A DNA stretch of 45,410 nt from Salinisphaera sp. UBA1666 (GTDB taxonomy: Bacteria; Pseudomonadota; Gammaproteobacteria; Nevskiales; Salinisphaeraceae), in the NCBI GenBank assembly GCA_002320455.1, contig DCKU01000093.1:1-45410 (forward strand), read 5' to 3'. Of the stretch, positions 33,774-42,319 are shown one piece after another. A program made the position numbers and the translations under genes. How positions within the stretch are numbered: the first letter of the stretch is position 1; the number at the start of each line of letters is the position of its first letter. The notes under the pieces were generated by a model. That model was not told the origin of the DNA and did no database searches. It saw only the letters and a list, made by a program, of their open reading frames with translations.

Positions 33774-35144
33774 TTAATCAACTGCCGGGATGACGTCGGC
33801 CAGCACCTCGCAGATATGGTCGATATCGGCCTTTTCGGCGATGAAGGGCGGGCCGAGCTGTACGGTGTCGCCGCCGAAACGTACGTATAGCCCGCGCTCC
33901 CAGGCGGCCAGAGCGATCTGCCAGGGCCGGCGGCCCGGCTCGCCGGGCAGGGCCTCGATCTGAAACGCGCCGGCCAGGCCCAGGTTGCGGATATCTACGA
34001 TGTGCTTGAGCCCGCGCAGGTTATGGATCTGCGCCTCGAAGTAAGGCGCCAGCTCGGCGGCCCGGGTGACCAGATCGTCGCGCTCGAGCACGTCGAGTGC
34101 AGCCAGGCCGGCCGCACAGGCCAGCGGATGGGCCGAGTAGGTATAGCCGTGGCGAAACTCGGCGTCGTATTCCAGCGGCGTGGAGGCCATGAAGGCCTCG
34201 TGGATGGCCTCGGTGACCGCCACCGCGCCCATGGGCACCGCGCCGTTGGTGATGTTCTTGGCCATGGTGAGAATATCCGGCGTGATGCCGAACAGCTCAG
34301 CGCCGAAGGTGGCCCCCAGGCGGCCAAAGCCGGTGAGCACTTCGTCGAAGATCAGCAGGATGTTGTGGCGCCTGCAGATCGCAGCCAGGCGCTCGAGATA
34401 ACCCTTGGGCGGGATGATGACCCCGGCCGAGCCGCTCATGGGTTCGACCATCACTGCGGCTACGTGCTCGGCGCCCATATCGCGAATGCGGGCCTCGAGC
34501 GTATCGGCCAGGTCTGCGCCGTGCTCGGGGCAGCCTTTCGAGAAGCGGTTCTCCTCAAGCAGCGTATGCGGCAGATGCGTGGCGCCCATCAGCTCGCCGA
34601 AGCCCGCCCGGTTGGGCGCGATACCGCCCACGCTGGTACCACCCACGTTAACGCCGTGATAGCCCTTGTCGCGGCCGATGACCTGATTCTTCTCCGGGTG
34701 TCCGAGCCGTGCCCAGTACGCCTTGGCGATCTTGATAGCGGTATCGGCCGACTCCGAGCCGCTGTTGGTGAAGAAGATCCGGTCCAGCCCGGCCGGGGTG
34801 AACTGGGCCACCCGCTCGGCCAGCTCGAAGCCCAGCGGATGGGCATATTGAAACGGCGGGGCATAGTCCAGCGTGCGCGCCGAGCGGGCAATCGCCTCGG
34901 CAATCTCGGGCCGGCCGTGGCCGTAGCTGGCACACCACAGGCCGGACAGCGTGTCGTATTTCTGGCTGCCGTCGTCGGCGGTGTAGTAGCAGCCGGCGGC
35001 ACCGGTGATCATCCGGGGCGCGGCCTTGAACTCCCGGTTGGAGGTGAACGGCATCCAGAAAGCGTTCATCTGGGCCGGGGTGAGCCGGCCCGCGCGACCG
35101 GCCAGATCCAGCGTGGACGAAGAAGAGTCGGTGGAATGCGCCAT
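33774..35144 (-). CDS. Class III aminotransferase, beta-alanine (omega-amino-acid):pyruvate type
   Basis: A 456-aa PLP-dependent transaminase. FWMPFTSNREFKAAPRM, LSGLWCASYGHGRPEI, FFTNSGSESADTAIK, GRDKGYHGVNVGG, LPHTLLEENRFSKG, FDEVLTGFGRLG and the PLP lysine in MAKNITNGAVPMG match the beta-alanine:pyruvate transaminase group. The ATG at 35144 was chosen by homology; the frame extends to 35315 without support. Convergent with the lipoprotein gene. Near a polyamine-type importer, it could act in polyamine or beta-alanine catabolism (inference). Confidence 0.92.
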   Translation of the reverse strand: MAHSTDSSSSTLDLAGRAGRLTPAQMNAFWMPFTSNREFKAAPRMITGAAGCYYTADDGSQKYDTLSGLWCASYGHGRPEIAEAIARSARTLDYAPPFQYAHPLGFELAERVAQFTPAGLDRIFFTNSGSESADTAIKIAKAYWARLGHPEKNQVIGRDKGYHGVNVGGTSVGGIAPNRAGFGELMGATHLPHTLLEENRFSKGCPEHGADLADTLEARIRDMGAEHVAAVMVEPMSGSAGVIIPPKGYLERLAAICRRHNILLIFDEVLTGFGRLGATFGAELFGITPDILTMAKNITNGAVPMGAVAVTEAIHEAFMASTPLEYDAEFRHGYTYSAHPLACAAGLAALDVLERDDLVTRAAELAPYFEAQIHNLRGLKHIVDIRNLGLAGAFQIEALPGEPGRRPWQIALAAWERGLYVRFGGDTVQLGPPFIAEKADIDHICEVLADVIPAVD

Positions 35145-35286
35145 GACGAATCCGGGCTGTCGAGTGGCCGGCCGGGCCGGGAGGGCATCTATTGGACAGC
35201 CCCGGTCCGTTTTTGACAACCCGGGCATACGCACGGCGCGCCCGGTAAAGTAGAGGCAACAATATCTATCTGCTGAGTGATCGGCC

Positions 35287-37107
35287 TTGAGCGCATCGCT
35301 AGTCGAAATCGTCATCTTTCTGGCCGCCGCGGTGATCGCTGTGCCGATTGCCCAGCGTTTGAAGCTGGGCTCGGTGCTGGGCTATTTGCTGGCCGGTGTA
35401 ATCATCGGGCCTTGGGGCCTGGGGCTGATCGGCCAGGTCGATGAAGTGCTGCATCTGGCCGAGTTCGGCGTGGTGTTCTTGTTGTTCATCATTGGCCTGG
35501 AAATGCAGCCGCGACGCCTGTGGGCGTTGCGCAAGGCGATTCTGGGCCTGGGCGGGCTGCAGGTGGTGGCCACCAGCCTGGTGCTGGGCGTGGCCGCGCA
35601 CTGGGTGATGGGCCTGCCGTTCGTGCCGGCCACCGTGGCCGGGGCCGCACTCGCGCTGTCGTCTACGGCCTTTGCCCTGCAGATGCTGGCCGAGCGCGGC
35701 GAGCTCACCTCGCGCCACGGCCGCGGCGCCTTCGCCATTCTGTTGTTTCAGGATCTGGCGGTCATTCCCATCCTGGCGCTGTTGCCGCTGCTTTCGGCCG
35801 GGCATGCCGATATCAGCCTGCTGGGCGGGTTGATCAAGACCGCCAAGGCCGCCGGCGTGATCGGCGCGCTGGTGGTGGGCGGCCACTATGTCTTGAAGCC
35901 GGTGCTGCGCGTGGTGGCGGCCACCCGCATGCAGGAAATCTTCATCGCCATGGCGCTGCTGATCGTGGTGGGCACTGCGGCCATCATGGAGGCTGCTGGC
36001 ATCTCCGTGGCCTTGGGTGCCTTCGTGGCCGGCGTGCTGCTGGCCGACTCCGAATACCGCCACGAGCTGGAAGCCAACGTCGATCCGTTCAAGGACCTGC
36101 TGCTGGGCCTGTTTTTCATCGCCGTGGGCATGTCCATCAACCTCGGCCTGTTCGCCAGCCAGCCGCTGATGTTGCTGGGCATGACGCTCGGGCTATTCGC
36201 GATCAAGGCTGTCATCCTCTTCGGCCTGGCCAAGCGCCACGGTCTGGTCTTTCCCGCGGCGCGTAATCTGGCGGCGTATCTGGGCCAGGGCGGTGAGTTC
36301 GCCTTCGTCATCCTGTCCACGGCCGTGGCGCATCACCTGTTCGTGCAGGCCGAGGCCGATCTACTTGTGGCCACGGTCACACTGTCGATGGTCATCACGC
36401 CGGGCGCGGTCGCCCTGGCGGCCGCCTACAACCGCTGGCGGGCCGGTGCCACCAAAGCCCCGGAGTATGAGACCCCGGAAGAATCCGAGCACCCGGTCAT
36501 CATCGCCGGCTTCGGCCGCGTGGGCGGCATCGTGGCTCGTATGCTTCGGGCCAAGCGCATCGGCTTCGTGGCCTTGGAAGCCAACCCTGCCCAGGTGGAC
36601 TTCGTGCGCCGCTTCGGTGCCCGCGTCTACTACGGTGACGCCTCGCGCCTGGAAATGCTGCGCGCCGCCCACGCCGAAGAGGCCAAGGTACTGGTCGTGG
36701 CCATCGGTGAGATCGAAACCTCGCTACGGCTGGTGCACATGGTCCAGACCCACTTCCCGCATTTGAAAATCGTGGCCCGCGCCCGTGATCGCCGTCATGC
36801 CTATCGCCTGATGGACCAGGGCGTAACGGTCTTCCAGCGCGAGACTTTCCTGTCCTCCATCGCCCTGGCCGGCGACACCATGCGCGCCCTGGGCCTGTCC
36901 CGCGACGAAGTCGAAACCGCCAAGACCACCTTTCGCAGCCACGACGAAGCGCGGCTCGCCGAGCACTACGAAGTGGCCGACGACGAAGAACGCCTGGCCC
37001 GACGGGTGCGTGAGGCCGCCGCAGAGTTGGAGTCTCTATTCGAACGCGACGAAGCCGATGCGGATGCCGATGAGAATCGGGCCAATACGCGCCGGCCTAA
37101 GGGATGA
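35287..37107 (+). CDS. Kef-type K+/H+ antiporter (CPA2) with RCK domain
   Basis: A 606-aa antiporter. The N-terminal half has about twelve helices, including GYLLAGVIIGPWGLGLI, LEMQPRRLW and the long LSSTAFALQML segment. The C-terminal part is a RCK/TrkA-N NAD-binding domain beginning VIIAGFGRVGGIVARML (residues about 400-520), followed by a charged tail of about 60 residues. Glutathione-gated KefB/KefC proteins share this plan. The start is a TTG at 35287. The stop marks the left edge of the AT-rich insert. Confidence 0.9.
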   Translation: MSASLVEIVIFLAAAVIAVPIAQRLKLGSVLGYLLAGVIIGPWGLGLIGQVDEVLHLAEFGVVFLLFIIGLEMQPRRLWALRKAILGLGGLQVVATSLVLGVAAHWVMGLPFVPATVAGAALALSSTAFALQMLAERGELTSRHGRGAFAILLFQDLAVIPILALLPLLSAGHADISLLGGLIKTAKAAGVIGALVVGGHYVLKPVLRVVAATRMQEIFIAMALLIVVGTAAIMEAAGISVALGAFVAGVLLADSEYRHELEANVDPFKDLLLGLFFIAVGMSINLGLFASQPLMLLGMTLGLFAIKAVILFGLAKRHGLVFPAARNLAAYLGQGGEFAFVILSTAVAHHLFVQAEADLLVATVTLSMVITPGAVALAAAYNRWRAGATKAPEYETPEESEHPVIIAGFGRVGGIVARMLRAKRIGFVALEANPAQVDFVRRFGARVYYGDASRLEMLRAAHAEEAKVLVVAIGEIETSLRLVHMVQTHFPHLKIVARARDRRHAYRLMDQGVTVFQRETFLSSIALAGDTMRALGLSRDEVETAKTTFRSHDEARLAEHYEVADDEERLARRVREAAAELESLFERDEADADADENRANTRRPKG

Positions 37108-37132
37108 TAGCCAGGCGGCGCGATGCTTGATC

Positions 37133-37222
37133 GCGCAACTACGAGAAATGGTCCGTGAAACGAATCAACTGTTATCCGATATCTCTTCCCCAATACACCG
37201 AATAATCTATGAGCGAATTTAA
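37133..37222 (+). pseudogene. Probable 3' remnant of a truncated gene
   Basis: A short frame that becomes protein-like only inside the AT-rich block (from about 37131; product LIAQLREMVRETNQLLSDIS and on to HRIIYERI). It is amphipathic helix-like and overlaps the start of the next gene by 14 bp (stop 37220-37222). Upstream in frame lies only Kef-gene DNA read in the wrong frame. The picture suits the tail of a gene cut off when the block was acquired, formerly coupled to the next gene. A free peptide starting at TTG or ATG is possible but less likely. Confidence 0.35.
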
Positions 37223-38126
37223 AGGCTCGGTGCACTTTGAATTGACGATACCTGAACCTTGGCCTCCTCGCGAAGACATTTATTTTTACAAAGGATCTTT
37301 TGAAGGATCTAGCGTTAAAGTCTTGCTCCGCTCTGATGCGACGCTCGAATTTTCGTGCTCCAAAAATGACAGCAGTTGCAGCCTTCGCACCCCGGTAATT
37401 CAGATGCCCAATCTTGCTAGCCTTTCAGTTGCATTTAGCTGGGGCGGGACCAACGGTTCCACGGTCGCGATAAATGGTTTGCTTTTCAAAGAAAATTCTG
37501 TCTTCAACGAGCCGGTTGATATTCGCTCGCGTAATCACAAACCGACACGATTGCGCGACCAATTAGATGTAAAGCCACTGATAGATTTGCCAGTGGAGGA
37601 AGAGCGACTAATAGGATCAGTCTATGAGATGCAAGAGAAAATATTGCGTCAAGATCGCAATAGTTTGCTAGGCGCATCAGCAAATCTTCGACTGATTCTT
37701 TTAGATCGCAACCCTCTTCTCCACAAAGTAAACAAATTGCACAGATGTAAAGTGAGGTTTCCTGTTGTTTTGAGCGCTCCCTCAAACATCAAAATAAGAA
37801 CAGCATTCTCTTTTAAAAATCTTGCGCCTTTGTTTGCTGCTGATTCGGAAATGCATGAGCTTAAATTAGACCAATTTTTGTCTACGCCGGTTGTTTGCGG
37901 GGAGGATCAAAAATTCACAGTTAAAGATGTGATTGATGTGTGTGCTAACAGCAAAGGGGGCGTTCACTTTGGTGATCCAAAGCCGGGTAGCCAATCCGAA
38001 ATATGTCAATTAGACAGGTTCTATCAGCCCGCGTTGATTGACGCCAGCCTGCATGCGCTTGGGAATTTTTCTTGGTGCGTAATTCAAGCGCTAAATCCCC
38101 TAGTCCAAAAAATTTGCGAACGATAA
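37209..38126 (+). CDS. Hypothetical protein in AT-rich insert
   Basis: A 305-aa protein I do not recognise. There is no signal peptide or membrane segment. The first 100 residues look beta-rich with alternating hydrophobics (KGSFEGSSVKVLLRSDA, then SVAFSWGGTNGSTVAING), reminiscent of a LamG- or lectin-like sandwich. The middle is charged (PVEEERLIGSVYEMQEKILRQ), and the rest mixes helix and strand, ending SWCVIQALNPLVQKICER. Seven or so Cys are scattered. The ATG at 37209 lacks a ribosome binding site and overlaps an upstream frame, suggesting coupling in the donor genome. Codons and base content mark it as foreign. Confidence 0.8.
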   Translation: MSEFKGSVHFELTIPEPWPPREDIYFYKGSFEGSSVKVLLRSDATLEFSCSKNDSSCSLRTPVIQMPNLASLSVAFSWGGTNGSTVAINGLLFKENSVFNEPVDIRSRNHKPTRLRDQLDVKPLIDLPVEEERLIGSVYEMQEKILRQDRNSLLGASANLRLILLDRNPLLHKVNKLHRCKVRFPVVLSAPSNIKIRTAFSFKNLAPLFAADSEMHELKLDQFLSTPVVCGEDQKFTVKDVIDVCANSKGGVHFGDPKPGSQSEICQLDRFYQPALIDASLHALGNFSWCVIQALNPLVQKICER

Positions 38127-38132
38127 TTTTCG

Positions 38133-39020
38133 CTAGATTGAATTTCTATAATGAAAGGTTTCTCGCAAGTATTCTGTCACGGCAAAGCCGGCCAACAGCC
38201 AGAAGCCGCCCACGATCAGCCCGGCGGCGACGTCGCTTGCGTAATGCACCGATAGAATCATACGGCTGGCCGCGATGGCGGCGATGAGCATGCCGGCCCA
38301 GAAGGCCAGTTCGAAGCGTAGGCGGGGCTGGTGGATGTCGCGCAGGATGGCGTAGGCGATAAAGCCGTAGACGGCCATGGCACCGGTGGCATGGCCGCTG
38401 GGAAACGAGGGCGTGGCGGCCTCGGCGAAAGTGAGAAATTCCGGGCGCGGCCGGTCGATGACGTATTTGCCCACATAGGTGATCAATTGTGAGCCGGCGA
38501 TAGACAGCGATAGCCCGGGCAGGAACACCGCCCGTCGATCGGCCCAGAGAAACGCGCTGGCCACGCCGGCAACGGCCACCAGCGTGGTGATATCGGCCAG
38601 GTGAGTGATCTTGCCGAATACCGCGACTACGTCCGGGTCACGCACGACGGCCAGGGCCTGGTTGATCTGACGATCGATGGCCACGAGACCGCTTTGCTCG
38701 ATGACCTCTTCGGCCAGGTCGGTGCCGATGGAGGCCAGGTAGGCCGCCAAAAGCGCAATCAGCGTGAGCGGCAGGCCGCTGAACCGATCGATGGCAAACC
38801 GGGCCTCGATCCAGGCGGTCGCACGGGGCAAGTGCCGCCGGGCCAGCTCGATGAGGCGGGCGACGCCGGCCACGCGCAACAGCCAGCTCCGCAGCGCAGC
38901 GGTCATGCGCGGTACCAGGCGCAATACGCCGCGCCGCAGAAGACCGGCCGCTACTCGAGCGGCGATCGCGATGGCGATCAGGCAGGCGATGATCGTTGAT
39001 AAAGACCAGGGTTCGAGCAC
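38133..39020 (-). CDS. PAP2-family phosphatase, membrane bound
   Basis: A 295-aa membrane protein of the PAP2/PgpB family (lipid phosphate or undecaprenyl-pyrophosphate phosphatase). The three catalytic motifs are KYVIDRPRP (KxxxxxxRP), PSFPSGHATG (PSGH) and SRMILSVHYASDV (SRxxxxxHxxxD). About six helices are seen, plus an N-terminal helix and charged linker. I chose GTG 39020, just before the first helix; GTG 39095 is also possible. The last nine residues or so (RETFHYRNSI) are coded by AT-rich DNA, so the original C-terminus seems to have been replaced by the insert. Confidence 0.9.
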   Translation of the reverse strand: MLEPWSLSTIIACLIAIAIAARVAAGLLRRGVLRLVPRMTAALRSWLLRVAGVARLIELARRHLPRATAWIEARFAIDRFSGLPLTLIALLAAYLASIGTDLAEEVIEQSGLVAIDRQINQALAVVRDPDVVAVFGKITHLADITTLVAVAGVASAFLWADRRAVFLPGLSLSIAGSQLITYVGKYVIDRPRPEFLTFAEAATPSFPSGHATGAMAVYGFIAYAILRDIHQPRLRFELAFWAGMLIAAIAASRMILSVHYASDVAAGLIVGGFWLLAGFAVTEYLRETFHYRNSI

Positions 39021-39142
39021 GATGGAGGGCAGCCGGCAAAGAGGACGCCAGTATAGACGCTGCGTCTGCGAGCAAGGCGGCCCGGCGTCTGTCACGCTGT
39101 GCGACTGGTTCCGGGCCGCGCGGCCTGCGGCAACGGCGGCTC

Positions 39143-39955
39143 ATGACGCAACGACAGGCCCTGATTTGGAGTGTTCGGTGGCTGGCGCGGATCGGCTACG
39201 GCGCGCGTGGGGTGGTGTATCTGATCTTCGGCGCGCTGGCGCTTGAGACCGCCTTTACCTTGAGCGCGGCCCACGACGTGCGCGATTCGCTGGGTGTGCT
39301 TCAGGGCTTGCCCGGCGGTCGTGGCTTGTTGGTGGCCATGGCGGCGGGCTTGATCGCCTATGCGCTGTGGCGGCTCGTGCAATCGCTGTTTGATACGGAT
39401 GGTCACGGCTGGCGGCCGGCGGGTCTGAGCGTGCGTCTGGCGCTGTTGGTGAGCGCAGCGGCCCATATCTCGCTGGCCTGGGCCGGGCTGCGCCTGGCCA
39501 TGGCGCTGGGCCGTGATGAGGGCCGGCCGGTGCAGAGTGCGGTGGCGCGGGTGCTTGCCTGGCCGGGCGGGCGCGAGCTGGTGATTGCCGGCGGCGTGGT
39601 AGCGCTCATCGTGGCCGTGGCGCACTGGCACAAGGCAGTCCGGGCCGGGTTTCGACGCTGGTTCGTGGCCTCGCCGGCGGCCATGCGCTGGATCGATCCG
39701 GTCAGCCGTATCGGTCTGGGCGCTCGTGGGTTGTTGTTCGCCGGCATCGGGGCGTTTGTCATCTATGCCGGGCTGACTGTGGACGCCAGCGAGGCGCTGG
39801 ACGTCGCCGGGCTTCTGGCCTGGGTTCGCGAGGCCGATTACGGGCGCTGGTGGCTGGCCGCCTGGGCGCTTGGGGTGATCCTGTTCGGGGCGTATTCGGT
39901 GATCGAGGCCTTCGTGCGGCGCGTGGAGATTAGTTCGACACGCCCTAGGCAATGA
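39143..39955 (+). CDS. DUF1206 membrane protein
   Basis: A 270-aa protein with six hydrophobic helices forming three repeats of a two-helix unit. The repeat is recognisable from LARIGYGARGVVYLIFGALAL and SRIGLGARGLLFAGIGAFVI, each with a Gly-Ala-Arg-Gly turn. Family function is unknown. The ATG at 39143 is preferred because upstream codons are not membrane-like. It diverges from the PAP2 gene and overlaps the end of queA by 11 bp. Confidence 0.88.
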   Translation: MTQRQALIWSVRWLARIGYGARGVVYLIFGALALETAFTLSAAHDVRDSLGVLQGLPGGRGLLVAMAAGLIAYALWRLVQSLFDTDGHGWRPAGLSVRLALLVSAAAHISLAWAGLRLAMALGRDEGRPVQSAVARVLAWPGGRELVIAGGVVALIVAVAHWHKAVRAGFRRWFVASPAAMRWIDPVSRIGLGARGLLFAGIGAFVIYAGLTVDASEALDVAGLLAWVREADYGRWWLAAWALGVILFGAYSVIEAFVRRVEISSTRPRQ

Positions 39956-40967
39956 ACATGGCATCGCCGTAGCTCAAGAAACGATAATCTTCGGCCACAG
40001 CGTGCGCATACGCGACCAGTACGGCCTCGCGCCCGGCGAACGCGGCGATCAGCATCAACAGGCTGGACTGGGGCTCGTGAAAGTTGGTGATCACGCCGTC
40101 GACGACGTGAAAGACGTCGCCGGGCTTGATGAACAGCTCGGTTTCATCGGCGTAGGGCACCATCTGACCGCCGCCGGCCCGTGCTGCGGTTTCCAGGCTG
40201 CGAATCGCCGTGGTGCCGACAGCGATCACCCGGCCGCCGGCGGCCCGGGTCTGGGCAACGGCCTGACAGGTTTCATCGCTGACGTAGACCCGCTCGGCAT
40301 GCAGGCGCTGATTGGCTAGATCGCCCTCACGCAGGCGCTGATAAGTGCCCGAGCCCACGTGCAGGGTGACATAGGCAAAGCGCACGCCGCGCTCGGCCAG
40401 TGCCGCCAACAGCGCATCGTCGAAGTGCAGGCCGGCCGTGGGTGCGGCCACCGCGCCGTCGTGGCGCGCCCAGACGGTCTGGTAGCGGCTGCGATCGCTC
40501 GTGGTGTCGTCGCGTCGAATATACGGCGGCAGCGGCATATGGCCGTGCTCGGCCAGCAGATCCGACAGGCGGGCCGAGCTGTCCAATCGCAGGTGATAGA
40601 GCTCACCCTCGCGGGCGGTGACGACCAGCTCGAATTGGCCGATGATGATCTGCGTGCCCGGGCGGGGTGGCTTGTTGGCGCGGATCTTCGCGCTGATACG
40701 GTCCGCGGCCAGAATCCGCTCGAGCATGACCTCGACCGCGCCGCCGGTGGTCTTGTGACCGTGCAGACGCGCGGCCAGCACGCGAGTGTCGTTGAAGATC
40801 AGCAGGTCCCCCGGGCCCAGCAGCTCGGTGAGATCACGAATGTAGCGGTCGCGGCAGGTGCCGTCGGTACGATCCAGGCACAACAGCCGGGAGGCGCTGC
40901 GCTCGGCCAGAGGGGCCTGGGCGATGCGGGCCTCGGGCAGCACGTAGTCGAAGTCGGTCTTGTCCAT
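39945..40967 (-). CDS. queA: tRNA preQ1(34) S-adenosylmethionine ribosyltransferase-isomerase
   Basis: A 340-aa enzyme of queuosine synthesis that moves the ribosyl part of SAM onto preQ1 in tRNA. It shows DFDYVLPEARIAQAPLAERSASRLL (in part), LIFNDTRVLAARL, the central VWARHDGAVAAPTAGLHF, TLHVGSGTY and GDVFHVVDGVITNFHEPQSSLLML in pieces, all family hallmarks. Length is normal. In many bacteria it precedes tgt; here it stands alone. Confidence 0.97.
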   Translation of the reverse strand: MDKTDFDYVLPEARIAQAPLAERSASRLLCLDRTDGTCRDRYIRDLTELLGPGDLLIFNDTRVLAARLHGHKTTGGAVEVMLERILAADRISAKIRANKPPRPGTQIIIGQFELVVTAREGELYHLRLDSSARLSDLLAEHGHMPLPPYIRRDDTTSDRSRYQTVWARHDGAVAAPTAGLHFDDALLAALAERGVRFAYVTLHVGSGTYQRLREGDLANQRLHAERVYVSDETCQAVAQTRAAGGRVIAVGTTAIRSLETAARAGGGQMVPYADETELFIKPGDVFHVVDGVITNFHEPQSSLLMLIAAFAGREAVLVAYAHAVAEDYRFLSYGDAMFIA

Positions 40968-41100
40968 GCCAGTCGTCGCACCGGGAAAACGGCCGCGATT
41001 GTGACCAGCCGCGCGGTAAGCTACAAGCTGATTCAGTCACGAGCATGGCGCTGCACGTACACTTGCACGTCGAGACTCCACGACCGCTTCCGGGTGACCC

Positions 41101-41856
41101 GTGCGCAATACGCTGACTTCGGTCCTGGCCAGCACGCTGGCCGGCTGGCGCGGTACCGTTGGTGCCAAAAACACTCGCCAACCGCCGCTCATGCTCCAAC
41201 TCTACGAATACGAAGCCTGCCCGTTCTGTCGCATGGTGCGCCAGGCCCTGACCGAGCTGGATCTGGATGCTGTCATTCTGCCCTGCCCGCGAGGCGGCAC
41301 ACGGTTTCGCCCGCAGGCCGAGCAGGTGGGCGGCCGCGCCCAATTTCCGCTTCTGGTCGATGACAACACGGGTGACGTCATTTATGAGTCGCGCGATATC
41401 ATCAACCATCTGGCGAGCACGTATGGCCAGGGCCGCGGCGCTGCCGTGGCCGCGCCCGGCAAGATTGGCCAGATCGGCGCGAGCCTGGCCAGCCTGACGC
41501 GCGGTATGGCGGGCATGCACGCGGTGAATCGTCAGGGCACCGAGCCGCCGCGCGAGCTGCCCGAGCTCTACAGCTTTGAATCCAGCCCGTATTCGCGAGC
41601 CGTGCGTGAAGTGCTCTGCGAGCTGGAAGTGCCTTATGTGCTGCGCAACATGGGCAAGGCTTCGAAGGCCGATATGGGCCCGCCCTGGGTGCGCCAGACG
41701 TTTTTTGCCGACGCGCCGGTGACCGGGCGCAACCGCCAGATCCTGTTCGACGAGACCGGGCGGCTGCAGGTGCCCTACCTGGTTGATCCCAATACTGAAA
41801 CAGCGCTATTCGAGTCGGCCGATATCGTGGCTTATCTGAAGAAAACCTATGGCTGA
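41101..41856 (+). CDS. Protein with two tandem glutaredoxin/GST-N domains
   Basis: A 251-aa protein made of two thioredoxin-like domains. The first (residues about 31-105) has the redox pair in EACPFCRMVRQ and the YESRDIINHL glutathione site. The second (about 145-245) has the matching ESSPYSRAVREVLCELE without cysteines, VPYLVDPN and FESADIVAYLKKTY. No GST helical C-terminal domain is present. The start is a GTG at 41101; ATG 41191 would begin right at the first domain. Next gene follows by 24 bp. Presumably a redox or glutathione-binding protein. Confidence 0.85.
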   Translation: MRNTLTSVLASTLAGWRGTVGAKNTRQPPLMLQLYEYEACPFCRMVRQALTELDLDAVILPCPRGGTRFRPQAEQVGGRAQFPLLVDDNTGDVIYESRDIINHLASTYGQGRGAAVAAPGKIGQIGASLASLTRGMAGMHAVNRQGTEPPRELPELYSFESSPYSRAVREVLCELEVPYVLRNMGKASKADMGPPWVRQTFFADAPVTGRNRQILFDETGRLQVPYLVDPNTETALFESADIVAYLKKTYG

Positions 41857-41880
41857 GCCGACGCGCTCGGGAGGTTCACA

Positions 41881-42297
41881 ATGAAACGACGCATGACGGC
41901 CGCCTGTGCTGCGGTGCTGTTCCTGGCCGGCTGTGCCTCGCAGAAACCGGTGCTGTATTCGGCCAGCGACAACGCGCCGGCCGGCGGCGATCAGGCGATT
42001 GCGGCCTGTCAGCAGCGCGCCGAGGCCGCCGGGCTGGATTACGAAAAAGGCCGCGTGGGCGGTTATGCCAGGGGCGCGGTCGAAAACGGCGCCGTTGGCG
42101 GGGCCGCCGGTGCTGTCGGCGGGGCCATCTATGGCAGTGCCGCCCGCGGGGCGGCGGCCGGTGCAGCCGGTGGCGTGGCGGCCGGGCTGGTGCGCAGCCT
42201 GTTCTCGAGCCACAACAACGGCCCGGCGCCGGCCTACAAGGCCTACGTCAATCGCTGCCTGGCCGATCGCGGCTATGAGCCGATCGGCTGGAACTAG
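41881..42297 (+). CDS. Lipoprotein with glycine zipper
   Basis: A 138-aa lipoprotein with lipobox LFLAGC (Cys near residue 18). The middle has a long Gly/Ala zipper (GGYARGAVENGAVGGAAGAV and GGAIYGSAARGAAAGAAGG) and the end has NRCLADRGYEPIGWN, a motif frequent in small glycine-zipper lipoproteins of proteobacteria. Such proteins are thought to sit at the outer membrane. GGGAGG-like GGGAGGTTCACA precedes the ATG. Its neighbours are the double-thioredoxin gene and mscL, same strand. Confidence 0.9.
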   Translation: MKRRMTAACAAVLFLAGCASQKPVLYSASDNAPAGGDQAIAACQQRAEAAGLDYEKGRVGGYARGAVENGAVGGAAGAVGGAIYGSAARGAAAGAAGGVAAGLVRSLFSSHNNGPAPAYKAYVNRCLADRGYEPIGWN

Positions 42298-42319
42298 AAC
42301 CTTTTAAATCGACAGACAC

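Larger units (their letters stand above)
37110..38160. mobile_element. AT-rich inserted segment (genomic islet) without visible mobility genes
   Basis: From just after the Kef stop to inside the 3' end of the PAP2 gene, the DNA is strikingly richer in A/T than the rest of the window, and codon choice (AAA, TTT, TTG, AGA, ATA) differs. It holds one intact gene and the end of another frame. No transposase, integrase, tRNA or clear direct repeat is seen at the edges. It looks like a small horizontally acquired block; the exact ends are estimates. Confidence 0.7.

Noticed and set aside
37504..37785. Minus-strand frame inside the AT-rich block
   Set aside because: It lies wholly inside the 305-codon gene and has no ribosome binding site; probably a chance frame.
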